A stretch of 64,000 bases of DNA from Lacinutrix algicola (lineage in GTDB: Bacteria; Bacteroidota; Bacteroidia; Flavobacteriales; Flavobacteriaceae). The position numbers were made by a program, and so were the translations under genes. Within the stretch, counting starts at the first letter, position 1. Every line of letters starts with the position of its first letter. The notes beneath the pieces are model-generated. The model was not told the origin of the DNA. It saw only the letters and a list, made by a program, of their open reading frames with translations, and did no database searches. Below, piece by piece: positions 7,385 through 17,050 of this stretch. The stretch spans positions 62,001 to 126,000 of the forward strand of contig NZ_LIQH01000021.1 in assembly GCF_001418085.1 (NCBI RefSeq), read 5' to 3'.

Positions 7385-8700
7385 TGATAAAAAAACTTGT
7401 ATTAGTTTTTATTGCATTATTTGCAATTCAAAGTTACGCTCAGGAAACAACAGCTTCACCATATTCTTTTTATGGTATAGGGAGTTTAAAGTTTAAAGGT
7501 TCTGTGGAGAATGTAAGCATGGGAGGATTGAGTATTTATAAAGATAGTATTCATGTAAATTTTAGAAATCCTGCAACTTATGGAGGGTCTAATATTACTA
7601 CCTATAATAACGAAAGCCGTCCTGTAAAATTTACAGTAGGAGGAAGTCACACATCAACAGAGTTAAAAACAAATTCTAGTACAGATCGTGTTACGTCTAC
7701 TACTTTCGATTATTTAGCTTTGTCAGTTCCGATAGGTAAACTAGGTTTCGGTTTTGGATTACTCCCATATACATCTGTAGGTTATAGGTTGGAATCAAAG
7801 AACGATGCAGGAGATATAGATACACGTTTTAGTGGAGAAGGAGGTTTAAATAAAGCCTTTTTGTCTGTAGGTTATCAAATAACAGAAGGATTAAGTGCAG
7901 GAATAGACGCAAATTATAATTTTGGAAATATTCAAAATAGCACAATACAATATACTTATAATGGCGATGGTGATCCTTTGCAAACAAAATCTAGAGAAAC
8001 TAATAGGTCAGATTTAAGTGGTCTTAGCTTTAATTTAGGATTACATTATAAATCAATGATTACAGATAAGTTAGAATTGCAGTCTGCTGTTACTTATGCA
8101 CCAACAAGTGATCTTAGTTCTGCTAATGAGCGATCTTTTTCTACAATTACCATAAATGAAATTACAGGAGAAGAATTTGCGTTAGAAACTATTGAGGCAG
8201 ATTTAGCTGCAAGTGGTTTAGATGATACAAGCTTAACACTTCCATCAAGACTATCTTTTGGAGGAGGAATTGGAGCGCCAAGAAAATGGTTTGCAGGAAT
8301 AGAATATACAACACAAAATACAAGTAAGTTTTCTAATGTTTTATATCAAAATACAGCAACGACCTTTGAAGATGCTTCAACTTTGTCTTTAGGTGGTTTT
8401 TTTATTCCTAAATATAATTCGTTTTCAAGTTATTGGAAACGTGTTGTTTATAGAGGAGGTTTGCGTTTCGAGAATACAGGATTGCAAATAGAAAACCAAT
8501 CGATTAAAGAGTTTGGCATATCTTTTGGAGTAGGTTTACCAGCGGGAACAAACAGAGAGCCGTTCTCGAATGCTAATTTCGGTTTTGAAATTGGTAAACG
8601 TGGTACAACTAATGCTAATTTAATACAAGAGAATTTTGTTAATTTTAAAATTAGTTTATCGTTAAACGATAGATGGTTCAAAAAAAGAAAATTCGACTAA
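7384..8700 (+). CDS. outer-membrane beta-barrel protein (FadL/PorV-like)
   Basis: 438 residues starting with a clear signal peptide (MIKKLVLVFIALFAIQSYAQ). The mature part begins with ETTASPYSFYGIGSLKFKG, then alternating amphipathic strands with many Tyr, Phe, Ser and Thr. It ends in a beta-strand with aromatic residues (ISLSLNDRWF). This pattern matches the putative outer-membrane proteins that Flavobacteriaceae often encode directly after coaX and which resemble FadL/PorV-type barrels. It is coupled to coaX by TAATG and followed after 19 bp by the TPR-protein gene. The transported substrate is unknown. Confidence 0.75.
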   Translation: MIKKLVLVFIALFAIQSYAQETTASPYSFYGIGSLKFKGSVENVSMGGLSIYKDSIHVNFRNPATYGGSNITTYNNESRPVKFTVGGSHTSTELKTNSSTDRVTSTTFDYLALSVPIGKLGFGFGLLPYTSVGYRLESKNDAGDIDTRFSGEGGLNKAFLSVGYQITEGLSAGIDANYNFGNIQNSTIQYTYNGDGDPLQTKSRETNRSDLSGLSFNLGLHYKSMITDKLELQSAVTYAPTSDLSSANERSFSTITINEITGEEFALETIEADLAASGLDDTSLTLPSRLSFGGGIGAPRKWFAGIEYTTQNTSKFSNVLYQNTATTFEDASTLSLGGFFIPKYNSFSSYWKRVVYRGGLRFENTGLQIENQSIKEFGISFGVGLPAGTNREPFSNANFGFEIGKRGTTNANLIQENFVNFKISLSLNDRWFKKRKFD

Positions 8701-8719
8701 TAAAACAAACATTAAGATT

Positions 8720-10051
8720 ATGAAAACTAATATAACACTAATAATTGCCATACTATTTTTGGGACTAAACTCAGGTTTTGCTCAAGCTAGTAATGAAGAA
8801 TGTACGGTAAACCTGTCTTTATTCGTTGAAACAGTTAAAGCTGATAAATTTACAGAAGCATTACCATATTATAAAAAAGCAATCAATGATTGCCCAAAAT
8901 TTAACCCATCTGCAATTTACAAGTATGGAGAGGATATGTTTGAAGGTCTTTTTGATGCTGCAACTACAGATGCAAAGAAAGTTGAATACATAAATGAATT
9001 ATCTGCATTATGGGATTCTAGAATAGAAAATTACGCTAGAAAATCTCCAGTAGGAAAGTATGAAACTAAAAAAGTAATGCTTAGATATGATAATAGACAA
9101 TTATTAGGTTTAACAGATGAGCAAATCTACAATGAGTTTGATGCTATTTACAAATCAGATTTAAAAAACTTTGAAAGCCCAAAAGGATTATACGTTTATT
9201 TCAAAATGATGGTAAGCTTATATGACAAAGGACAAAAAACACCTCAAGAGTTATTTAATAAGTATGATGATGTAGTTGATAAAATTGAAACTGAAGTTGA
9301 AGAAAATTCTGTTAAATTAAACGAGTTTATTTCTAAAGGAGAGAGCTTATCTAGTAAAGAGGAGAAGCATAAAAGATTTTATACTCAAACATTAGCTGCA
9401 TTCGATAAAATTTCAGGAAGTTTAGAGCAAGAATTAGGAGATAGAGCAAATTGCGAAGTTTTAATTCCAATTTACCAAAGAGATTACGAGGCTAACAAAA
9501 ACGATGGTGTTTGGTTACAAAGAGCAATGAACAAGTTATATGCTAAGGGTTGTAAAACAGATCCAATGTTTGTAAAAGTTGTTAAACAAAAGTATTCTTT
9601 AGAGCCTACAGCAGATGTTGCTAAGTACTTATATGGAATAACTGGAGAGCAAAAATATTTAGATGAAATCTTTAGATTAGAAACAGATCCATTAAAATTA
9701 GCTAAGCTTAACTATAATTTAGGATTAGAGTTTAAAAGCAAAGGAAGTTATGGTCAAGCTAGATCTTACTTTAATAAGGCTGCTAAACAAAATCCAGCCG
9801 ATACAAAACCATACCAGCAAATAGCTGCTATGTACGCAGCAAGTGTTAAAAGTTGTGGAACTACTAACTTCGAAAAAAGAGCAATCTTTTGGTTAGCTGC
9901 AGATGAAGCTGCAAAATCAAGCAGTTCTCTTGCTAGTAAATACAGAGCACTAGCACCATCTAAACAAGATATTTTTTCAGCAGGTATGTCTGGAAAAACA
10001 ATTAAAATTGGATGTTGGATTGGAAGAAGTATAACAGTGCCTACTATTTAA
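8720..10051 (+). CDS. periplasmic tetratricopeptide-repeat protein
   Basis: 443 residues with an N-terminal signal peptide (MKTNITLIIAILFLGLNSGFAQ). Charged helical pairs follow; TPR-like units are clearest near residues 325-370 (LNYNLGLEFKSKGSYGQARS and YFNKAAKQNPADTKPYQQIA). TPR proteins are protein-docking scaffolds, here in the periplasm. The gene follows the outer-membrane protein by 19 bp and its stop overlaps the lptC ATG by one base (TAATG), so it belongs to an envelope operon. A specific partner cannot be deduced. Confidence 0.8.
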   Translation: MKTNITLIIAILFLGLNSGFAQASNEECTVNLSLFVETVKADKFTEALPYYKKAINDCPKFNPSAIYKYGEDMFEGLFDAATTDAKKVEYINELSALWDSRIENYARKSPVGKYETKKVMLRYDNRQLLGLTDEQIYNEFDAIYKSDLKNFESPKGLYVYFKMMVSLYDKGQKTPQELFNKYDDVVDKIETEVEENSVKLNEFISKGESLSSKEEKHKRFYTQTLAAFDKISGSLEQELGDRANCEVLIPIYQRDYEANKNDGVWLQRAMNKLYAKGCKTDPMFVKVVKQKYSLEPTADVAKYLYGITGEQKYLDEIFRLETDPLKLAKLNYNLGLEFKSKGSYGQARSYFNKAAKQNPADTKPYQQIAAMYAASVKSCGTTNFEKRAIFWLAADEAAKSSSSLASKYRALAPSKQDIFSAGMSGKTIKIGCWIGRSITVPTI

Positions 10052-10605
10052 TGAAAATAGATAAAATATATAATATTAAAAACGGAGTCATAGCAATAGC
10101 TATGACTTTGTTTTTTTCTTGTACAAACAACTTTCAAGAAGTTAATAAAATTGGTGTAAGCGATAACGAACCGCAAGGTGTAGGCGTAAACGTGAATGCT
10201 AAACGTACAGATTCTGGTCGTGTGGTTGCTAACTTAATTAGTCCAAAATTATTAGATTACGAAAATAGAAAGTTTGGTTATTCTGAGTTTCCAGAAGGTG
10301 TTATATTGCATATTTTCGATGAACAAAATTTTAAAACAACAATAGTAGCAGACTATGCAATTATATACAGCGACACAGATGTAATAGATTTGCAAGATAA
10401 TGTTATAGTCTCTACTCATGAAGGCGATAGTTTATACGCAGATCAATTGTTTTTCGATCAAAAAAAAGAATGGCTATTTACTAACTTACCAGTAAAATAC
10501 AAGTCTAAAGACTATCTAACAAAAGGTAAAGGTTTCGATTCTGATCGCGATTTTACTAAAGCAGAGGTTCTTGAAATAAGTGGTCTTTTTGCAGTTAGTG
10601 ATTAA
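10051..10605 (+). CDS. lptC: LPS export periplasmic protein LptC, lipoprotein form
   Basis: The start at 10051 gives a short lipoprotein signal ending in the lipobox LFFSC (Cys24); an upstream in-frame ATG at 10012 lies inside the previous gene and is less likely. The mature part (VANLISPKLLDYENRKFGYSEFPEG, IVADYAIIYSDTDVIDLQDNV) shows the repeated beta-strand pattern of the LptC/OstA jelly-roll that carries lipopolysaccharide across the periplasm from LptBFG to LptA/D. About 184 residues is the normal size. Lipid anchoring instead of a transmembrane helix is usual in Bacteroidota. Confidence 0.88.
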   Translation: MKIDKIYNIKNGVIAIAMTLFFSCTNNFQEVNKIGVSDNEPQGVGVNVNAKRTDSGRVVANLISPKLLDYENRKFGYSEFPEGVILHIFDEQNFKTTIVADYAIIYSDTDVIDLQDNVIVSTHEGDSLYADQLFFDQKKEWLFTNLPVKYKSKDYLTKGKGFDSDRDFTKAEVLEISGLFAVSD

Positions 10606-10729
10606 TACAAGATTGTATTAATTATAGCACACTTCAAAATTTTACATATCTTTACTATTACAAATTAATTATATTTATAAACAGCTGTGTTAATACATAT
10701 GTTGTTTAATAAAAGGATTTATATAAACA

Positions 10730-10924
10730 ATGAAATACTTAAAGTTCTCACAGTACATCTATATTATTGCAGGTGCGTTTTTTTTATACGATTGCATAAT
10801 GACTTGGAATGAAGATAGAAACCAAGCTTATTTGTCTTTGTTCTTATTTGCATTAGCTATATTTATGTTCTTCTTTAGAAGACGTTTTCATAAAAAATAT
10901 GAAGACAGAAATAATAAACAGTAA
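10730..10924 (+). CDS. small two-helix membrane protein
   Basis: 64 residues: two hydrophobic segments (about 7-24 and 32-49) separated by an acidic turn (NEDRNQ), then a very basic tail (RRRFHKKYEDRNNKQ) that should be cytoplasmic. The stop codon directly abuts the ATG of the CNNM-like gene, so the two are coupled. A similar small gene is often found at this place in Flavobacteriaceae. Function unknown. Confidence 0.75.
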   Translation: MKYLKFSQYIYIIAGAFFLYDCIMTWNEDRNQAYLSLFLFALAIFMFFFRRRFHKKYEDRNNKQ

Positions 10925-12217
10925 ATGTCCACAACATTAATTATCGTTATTATTGTAGTGTCGTTATTATTGTCGGCGTTTTTCTCTGGAATGGAGATTG
11001 CTTATGTTTCTGCCAATAAAATTCATATTGAAATAGAAAAAAAACAAGACGATTTTTTAGCTAATATTCTTTCAAAACTAACAGCAAAACCATCTAAGTT
11101 TATTGCAACAATGCTTATTGGTAACAATATAGCTTTAGTTATTTATGGTTTTTTTATGGGAGATTTATTGGTGAAGTGGTTTGCTTCATTGGTAAGTAAT
11201 TATGCTTTTTTAAGTTATTTGCTAACAGATTTAAGTCTGTTTTCTCAAACTATAATATCAACATTGGTAATTTTGTTTACTGCAGAATTTCTTCCTAAGG
11301 TTTTCTTTCAAATTTATAGTAACACCTTAATTAAGGTGTTAGCTTTTCCTGCATATTTATTTTATTTATTATTCACTTTTATATCAGACTTTGTACTCTG
11401 GATATCTGATTTTGTACTTAAAAAATTCTTTAAAACGGAAGGAGATCAAGTGCAATTAGCCTTTACAAAATTAGAATTAGGAAATTACATAAGTGAACAG
11501 ATGGAGTCTATAGATGCGCATGACGATGTAGATTCAGAAATTCAAATCTTTCAAAATGCTTTAGAGTTTGCAGAAGTTAAAGCTCGTGAAGTCATGATAC
11601 CAAGAACTGAGATTATAGCTTTAGAAATTAATGATACTGTCGTAAATTTAAGTGCCCTGTTTATAGAAACAGGAATGTCTAAAATATTAATCTATAAGGA
11701 TACTATAGACGATATTGTTGGTTATGCACATGCTTTCGAGTTGTTTAAAAAACCAAAAACGATTAAAGCAATGGTTTTGCCTGTGGAGTTTGTTCCAGAA
11801 ACAATGTTAGCAAACGATATTTTAAATGTGCTTATAAAAAAGCGTAAGAGTATTGCAGTAGTTTTAGACGAGTACGGTGGAACTTCTGGTATAATGACTG
11901 TTGAAGATATTGTTGAAGAACTTTTAGGAGAAATAGAAGACGAACACGATACAGTAGTATTAAGAGAAGAGAAAATAGACGATTTAAACTATATTTTTTC
12001 TGCACGATTAGAAGTAGATTATTTAAACGAAACACATAAGTTAAACCTGCCAGAAGGCGAAAACTACGAAACGCTAGGAGGTTTAATTGTTGATCACACA
12101 GAGAAAATACCACAACAAAACGATGTTGTGACTACAGAAAATTTTCAGTTTAAAATATTAGAAGTCTCAAATACTAAAATAGATTTGGTGTCTTTAAAAG
12201 TTAAAACAGACGATTAG
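10925..12217 (+). CDS. CNNM/CorC-family membrane protein (hemolysin family)
   Basis: 430 residues. The N-terminal DUF21/CNNM domain has about four membrane segments (residues 3-25, 60-80, 95-125, 140-165; FSGMEIAYVSANK is the usual entry motif). Then come a CBS pair (VMIPRTEIIAL.., SIAVVLDEYGGTSGIMTVEDIVEELLG) and the C-terminal CorC_HlyC domain (ETLGGLIVD). Family members handle Mg2+/Co2+ or other divalent cations at the inner membrane; GldE of gliding Flavobacteriia has the same architecture. Because no gld gene is adjacent, I keep the general name. Confidence 0.88.
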   Translation: MSTTLIIVIIVVSLLLSAFFSGMEIAYVSANKIHIEIEKKQDDFLANILSKLTAKPSKFIATMLIGNNIALVIYGFFMGDLLVKWFASLVSNYAFLSYLLTDLSLFSQTIISTLVILFTAEFLPKVFFQIYSNTLIKVLAFPAYLFYLLFTFISDFVLWISDFVLKKFFKTEGDQVQLAFTKLELGNYISEQMESIDAHDDVDSEIQIFQNALEFAEVKAREVMIPRTEIIALEINDTVVNLSALFIETGMSKILIYKDTIDDIVGYAHAFELFKKPKTIKAMVLPVEFVPETMLANDILNVLIKKRKSIAVVLDEYGGTSGIMTVEDIVEELLGEIEDEHDTVVLREEKIDDLNYIFSARLEVDYLNETHKLNLPEGENYETLGGLIVDHTEKIPQQNDVVTTENFQFKILEVSNTKIDLVSLKVKTDD

Positions 12218-12323
12218 TAAGGAAATCGCCATAATACTGCAGGATTTTCCATAAATAAACACTTCATTTCAATAATTCTAAAATTATTGCCAATTTCTGC
12301 TTTTATTATTAAATAGAAAATGG

Positions 12324-12331
12324 TATTTTCG
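12324..12331 (+). promoter_or_regulatory. candidate -7 element of the ppiD-like gene
   Basis: TATTTTCG differs by one base from TAnnTTTG and lies 44 bp before the ATG at 12376. No convincing -33 TTG at the usual distance. Confidence 0.3.
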
Positions 12332-12375
12332 CCCACTATATTTTAACAATAACAGAATACAATCTATTTCAACAG

Positions 12376-14520
12376 ATGGCAATTTTAAATAAGATAAGAC
12401 AGAAAACAGTTGTACTAATTTTAGTAATCGCATTAGCGCTATTCGCGTTTATATTATCGAGCCTTTTTGATAATAAAGATGCATTATTTAACAAATCTCC
12501 AGATGTAGTTGCTACTATTAATGGAAAAGACATTTCTCGTCAAGCATTTATGGCTCAAGTTGAGGCACGTAACAATCCTAATGCTACCCAATCTCAAATA
12601 ATGAATCAAGTTTTCGATGCAGAAGTAAGAAAATCTGTAATGGAATCTCAATTTAACGAGTTAGGTTTAACTGTTGGAAGAGAGCAAATGCGTGATTTAT
12701 TAAAGACAACATACGCTAGCAGCCCTCAGTTTTTAAATGCTGATGGTATTTTTGATGAGTCTTTACTTAATCAATACATTTTAGATTTAAAGAATTCTCC
12801 TAATAATGATTTCTATAATAGATGGGTTCTTGGAGAAGAGAGTATTGCTTCAGGTGCATTACAGCAAAATTATATTAATATGATTAAAGCGGCATCTAAT
12901 GCTACTTTAGCTGAAGGTGAATTAGAGCATAAATTACAAAACGACTTAGTAGATATTAAATATGTATCTATTCCTTATGCAACTATTCCAGATAGTACTA
13001 TTTCAGTTTCTAAATCTGAAATAACTACATATATTAATAACAACAAGAATAAATACGAAGCTGAAGCATCAAGAAACTTACAATATGTAAAATTTGAAAA
13101 TGTAGCCTCTTTAGAAGATGAAACTACTCTTGAAAATGAATTAATTTCATTTATTAAAGGTGGAGATGTTTATAACGAAACAACAAAGCAAACAGAAAGA
13201 AATCCTGGTTTCTTAGAAATGAACGAAGAGCAAGCGATTACTTTAGTAAATGCTGAAACTGATGGAACTGTAAAATTTGAAGATAAATTTGTTTATGCAT
13301 CTAACTTTCCAAATGGAGTAAAAGATAGTATTTCTAAATTAACTGTAGGTTCTGTTTACGGTCCTTATAAAGATGGTAAGACTTTTAAAATCACAAAACT
13401 TTTAGATAGAAAAGTATTAGCAGATTCTATTCAGTCTAGCCATATTCTTATTCCTTTTGTTGGTTCTCAAGCAGCAAATGCTGAGACAACAAAAACTAAA
13501 GCACAAGCAAAAGTATCTGCAGATAGTATTTTTAACTTAGTTAAAAATAATAAAACGAAATATGCAGAAATAGCAAACGAAATTAATACAGACGGTTCTA
13601 AAGGAAAAGATGGCAGTATTGGATGGTCTCGTTTATCTAACTATAATCCTGCAGGATTCGATCCTGATTTCGCAAACTTCTTATTCTTTAACAAAGCAGG
13701 AAGTATAGATGTTGTTGAAACTAAATTTGGATACCATGTTATTAGAATCGACGATAAGAAAAACGAAGATACAGCATACAAAGTAGCAACTATAGAAAGA
13801 GTTATTGAGCCTTCTGTAGATACAGAAAATGCAGTGTTTAGAACGGCTACCAACTTTGAAGTTTCATTAGGGAATCAAGATTTTCAAGAAGCTGCAAAAG
13901 CAAGTAACTTAAGTGTTAATCCAGTTAATACTATTAAAGAGTTAGATGAAAATATTCCTGGTGTTGGACCATTAAGAAGTTTAGTACGTTGGACTTTTGA
14001 AGATAATACTGAAGTTGGGGATACAAAACGTTTTGAAACTACTACAGGTTATATTGTTGCTCAAGTAACAGGTAAAAACGAAGCAGGTTTAATGAATGTT
14101 GAAGATGCATCTGTAACTGCTTTACCTGAAATTAGAAAAGAAAAGAAAGCTAAATTAATTAAAGAAAGAGTAAGTGCTAATTCACTTACAGATCTTGCAG
14201 CTGCAGAGAACCAAACAGTAAAAACGGCATTAGCTATTAATATGAAAAATCCAACAATTGCAGGAGCAGGTTTAGAGCCACTTGTAGTTGGAACTGCTTT
14301 TGGTCTTGAAGAAGGACAATCTTCTAAATTAGTTACAGGAGTAAAAGGTGTTTATATGGTTGAGCTAACAAAAAAGACTCCAGCTGTTAAGTTAGAAAAC
14401 TACCAGTCTTCTGCTAACCAAGTTGCACTTGCTAAGACGAATGCAATTAATACAAGATTATATAATGCTTTAAAAGAAGCTTCAGAGATTGAAGATTATA
14501 GAGCTAAAACAGTACAATAG
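12376..14520 (+). CDS. ppiD: PpiD-like periplasmic peptidyl-prolyl isomerase/foldase
   Basis: 714 residues. A short cytoplasmic head (MAILNKIRQKT) is followed by one membrane anchor (about 12-30, VVLILVIALALFAFILSS). A SurA-like N-terminal chaperone region follows (about 40-230, VVATINGKDISRQAFMAQVE) and then a parvulin rotamase domain (about 350-465, IQSSHILIPF, DGSIGWSRLSNYNPAGFDPDF, FGYHVIRIDDKK). A second parvulin-like region is suggested near 530-640. Such proteins sit in the inner membrane and help exported outer-membrane proteins fold. It is transcribed alone after a 158-bp gap and followed by a hairpin terminator. Confidence 0.92.
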   Translation: MAILNKIRQKTVVLILVIALALFAFILSSLFDNKDALFNKSPDVVATINGKDISRQAFMAQVEARNNPNATQSQIMNQVFDAEVRKSVMESQFNELGLTVGREQMRDLLKTTYASSPQFLNADGIFDESLLNQYILDLKNSPNNDFYNRWVLGEESIASGALQQNYINMIKAASNATLAEGELEHKLQNDLVDIKYVSIPYATIPDSTISVSKSEITTYINNNKNKYEAEASRNLQYVKFENVASLEDETTLENELISFIKGGDVYNETTKQTERNPGFLEMNEEQAITLVNAETDGTVKFEDKFVYASNFPNGVKDSISKLTVGSVYGPYKDGKTFKITKLLDRKVLADSIQSSHILIPFVGSQAANAETTKTKAQAKVSADSIFNLVKNNKTKYAEIANEINTDGSKGKDGSIGWSRLSNYNPAGFDPDFANFLFFNKAGSIDVVETKFGYHVIRIDDKKNEDTAYKVATIERVIEPSVDTENAVFRTATNFEVSLGNQDFQEAAKASNLSVNPVNTIKELDENIPGVGPLRSLVRWTFEDNTEVGDTKRFETTTGYIVAQVTGKNEAGLMNVEDASVTALPEIRKEKKAKLIKERVSANSLTDLAAAENQTVKTALAINMKNPTIAGAGLEPLVVGTAFGLEEGQSSKLVTGVKGVYMVELTKKTPAVKLENYQSSANQVALAKTNAINTRLYNALKEASEIEDYRAKTVQ

Positions 14521-14540
14521 TAATAAACTGAATATAAAAT

Positions 14541-14573
14541 AAAAAAAGCTCGCATTGCGATGGCTTTTTTTTT
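14541..14573 (+). terminator. rho-independent terminator after ppiD
   Basis: AGC+TCGC pairs with GCGA+GCT around ATT, with a two-base bulge, flanked by A7 and T9. It lies 20 bp after the ppiD stop. Confidence 0.7.
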
Positions 14574-14657
14574 ATAGATAAAAGTTGAAAACTTATATAT
14601 GTAATAGTTAATTAAATAGGTTTCTATTTAGTTGTGAGTTAATACTGTTTTAAGTAG

Positions 14658-15572
14658 TTAGAGAATCATATCCTTAAAGCTAACTATGGTAGTGTAACCT
14701 TTTGACGTGAAATAGGAGTCTATATATTCTTTTTCGCCCGTAGCTAGAACAAAGTCGCCATTCCATCCTCCAAGGCTCTTAATTTGATGTTTAAAATCGC
14801 TAAATAAGCGTTTCTTAATGGGTGTTTGGTTAGTTACTTCTCCTATTAAACACTCATGTTCTTGAATTAAAGCGTTAAAAGTAGCTATAGAATCTGAAGT
14901 AATTAATTGAGAAGTTATATCGTTTATTTTTAAAATAACAGCTTCAGTATCAGTTTTGTTATCTCTATAAGTTTTTATAGAATCTCTACTGTTTTGTTTT
15001 CTATTTAAATGAACAAAAAATAATTGATCTTCAAATTCTTTATTAAAAGAAATGTTTTTAATTAAAGGCATAGAATTCTCTATTTGATAAACAATTGCCG
15101 AGTCGTTTTGTGCACAAGCAATATCATAACCACTACCACCAAAAGTAGCATTAGATAATGCAAAAGCATCAATATTTGCCCATTGTGCTACATTGTTTAA
15201 AAGAGTAGAAGAAGAGCCTAGTCCCCAATCATTTGGGAATTCTAATTTTGAGCTTACTGTATAGCCTTTTCCATCTTTAAGAAAATCAGGATTAAGTATT
15301 TTTGCAGCGTTTAATATTTCTATAAGCCTTATGCTAATGTCATTGTTGGGAGTATGAGACGAGTTAATTTGTCCGTTAGTAATAATGAACTCATCTTTAA
15401 ACCAAACGTTACCTTTATAATCAATACTTTGCCAAATTAGTTTTTCTTCCGCGTAAGCTTCAACAGATAGTGTTTGTCCAAATTTTGTAGGTAAAGCTAA
15501 AGCTCTAGCACCATCAAGTACAACATATTCTGCAGTAAGTAGTAGTTTTCCGTGACTATAGAAAGTTTTCAT
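14658..15572 (-). CDS. GYDIA-family GHMP kinase (mevalonate-pathway kinase)
   Basis: 304 residues. The N-terminus (MKTFYSHGKLLLTAEYVVLDGARALALPTKFG) has the GHMP-kinase substrate loop. The ATP-binding motif is WGLGSSSTL. The signature GGSGYDIACAQN contains the GYDIA motif that names a Bacteroidota subfamily. It is coupled by TAATG to the upstream HMG-CoA reductase gene, whose product yields mevalonate. A mevalonate or phosphomevalonate kinase role is therefore likely, although the exact phosphorylation step is not established by the sequence. The typical decarboxylase and second kinase are not in this window. Confidence 0.85.
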   Translation of the reverse strand: MKTFYSHGKLLLTAEYVVLDGARALALPTKFGQTLSVEAYAEEKLIWQSIDYKGNVWFKDEFIITNGQINSSHTPNNDISIRLIEILNAAKILNPDFLKDGKGYTVSSKLEFPNDWGLGSSSTLLNNVAQWANIDAFALSNATFGGSGYDIACAQNDSAIVYQIENSMPLIKNISFNKEFEDQLFFVHLNRKQNSRDSIKTYRDNKTDTEAVILKINDITSQLITSDSIATFNALIQEHECLIGEVTNQTPIKKRLFSDFKHQIKSLGGWNGDFVLATGEKEYIDSYFTSKGYTTIVSFKDMIL

Positions 15573-16870
15573 TATTGCCTTAGTTTTTCAATTTCTGTAA
15601 CCACAGCACTATGTGTAACTGTATTGGTTTTAAAATGATTGACAATACTATCTTTTTCAGTATTAGTAGCTTCAAATTGATTTAATATATTCATTAAATG
15701 CATTTTCATGTGGCCTTCTTGAATACCAGTTGTCGTAAGCGAGCGCAGAGCAGCAAAATTTTGAGCCAATCCAGCAACAGCCACAATTTGCATTAATTCC
15801 TTCGCAGACGGTTGTCCTAAAATTTGTAAAGCAATTTTAACTAAAGGATGTAATCCTGTTAATCCACCAACGGTTCCTAATGCAAGAGGTATTTCCATCC
15901 AAAAAGTAAAAACATCACCTTCAATCTTGGCATGTGTTAAGCTAGTGTATTTTCCGTTTTTTACAGCAAAAGCATGCACTCCAGCTTCAACTGCTCTAAA
16001 ATCGTTTCCAGTAGCTAATACAACAGCATCAATACCATTCATAATACCTTTATTGTGCGTTACTGCTCTATGTGGCTCGACTTCTGCAATATTAACAGCA
16101 CGAACAAATTTTTCGGCGAAAGCCTTACCGCTAATGCCTTTGTCTTTTAAATCTTCAACGTTACAAGATACTTCTACACGAACAAGACAATCTGGTACGT
16201 AATTAGAAAGAATACTCATTACAATTTCTATAGGAGTATTCAAGTGTTTTTCAGCTTCAGCTTTAAACGTTTTTGCAAACTGTTCTAAACATGAATTTAT
16301 AAAATTTGCTCCCATAGCATCCAATGTTTCAAAGGTTGCGTGAAGCTGATAATAGTTGTCTAAATCTTCAGTTTTATTTCTTAATTCTATATCTAGAATT
16401 CCACCACCACGTTTTTCCATGTTAGCAGTAATGGCTTTTGTATCTGCTATTAATTTTGGTTTAATAGAGTTGAAGTATAGTTTTAATTCTTCAAAATCAC
16501 CATCAAACATAAAATGTACTTGTCCAATTTTTGTAGTAGATAATACTTCGGCTTTAAAGCCTCCACGTTTCATCCAGAATTTAGCAGCATTACTTGCAGC
16601 AGCAACAACAGAGCTTTCCTCAATTGCCATTGGTATAGCATATGTTTTACCGTTGATATCAAAATTAGGTGCAACACCAAGCGGTAAATAGTAATTTGAA
16701 ATAGTATTTTCTATAAACTCATCATGTAGCTGTTGTAGTTTGTTATCGGCATTAAAATATTGTGTAATAGTTTGCTTTGCTGCCTCAGAGTTTGATAGGT
16801 AATTAGTAACTATCCAATCTATTTTTTCAGATTTAGATAGTTTTGAGAAACCAGAAATTGTTGCGCTCAT
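15572..16870 (-). CDS. mvaA: hydroxymethylglutaryl-CoA reductase, class II
   Basis: 432 residues, the size of class II HMG-CoA reductases. Recognised motifs are ENTISNYYLPLGVAPNF (substrate region), EESSVVAAASNAAK (catalytic Glu), THNKGIMNGIDAVVLATG (catalytic Lys), GNDFRAVEAG (catalytic Asp) and GHMKMHLMN (catalytic His). The enzyme interconverts HMG-CoA and mevalonate. Class II enzymes are called degradative, but in Flavobacteriaceae, which make isoprenoids through mevalonate, the role is presumably biosynthetic. It is first in a two-gene operon with the GYDIA kinase (one-base overlap). Confidence 0.95.
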   Translation of the reverse strand: MSATISGFSKLSKSEKIDWIVTNYLSNSEAAKQTITQYFNADNKLQQLHDEFIENTISNYYLPLGVAPNFDINGKTYAIPMAIEESSVVAAASNAAKFWMKRGGFKAEVLSTTKIGQVHFMFDGDFEELKLYFNSIKPKLIADTKAITANMEKRGGGILDIELRNKTEDLDNYYQLHATFETLDAMGANFINSCLEQFAKTFKAEAEKHLNTPIEIVMSILSNYVPDCLVRVEVSCNVEDLKDKGISGKAFAEKFVRAVNIAEVEPHRAVTHNKGIMNGIDAVVLATGNDFRAVEAGVHAFAVKNGKYTSLTHAKIEGDVFTFWMEIPLALGTVGGLTGLHPLVKIALQILGQPSAKELMQIVAVAGLAQNFAALRSLTTTGIQEGHMKMHLMNILNQFEATNTEKDSIVNHFKTNTVTHSAVVTEIEKLRQ

Positions 16871-17050
16871 TTAGTGTTATTTATAGGTGCGAAGATACTA
16901 AACGTTGGTTATTTTGTTGCAGAGTTAGATTGATGAAATTATATTCTGAAATTTTTTGCAATTTTGAAACTTGAATTAACTGTTAATAATTAGGGTTTTT
17001 TGCTTATTTTTTAGTAAACTTGACATTATTTTATTAATAAATTATTCTTA

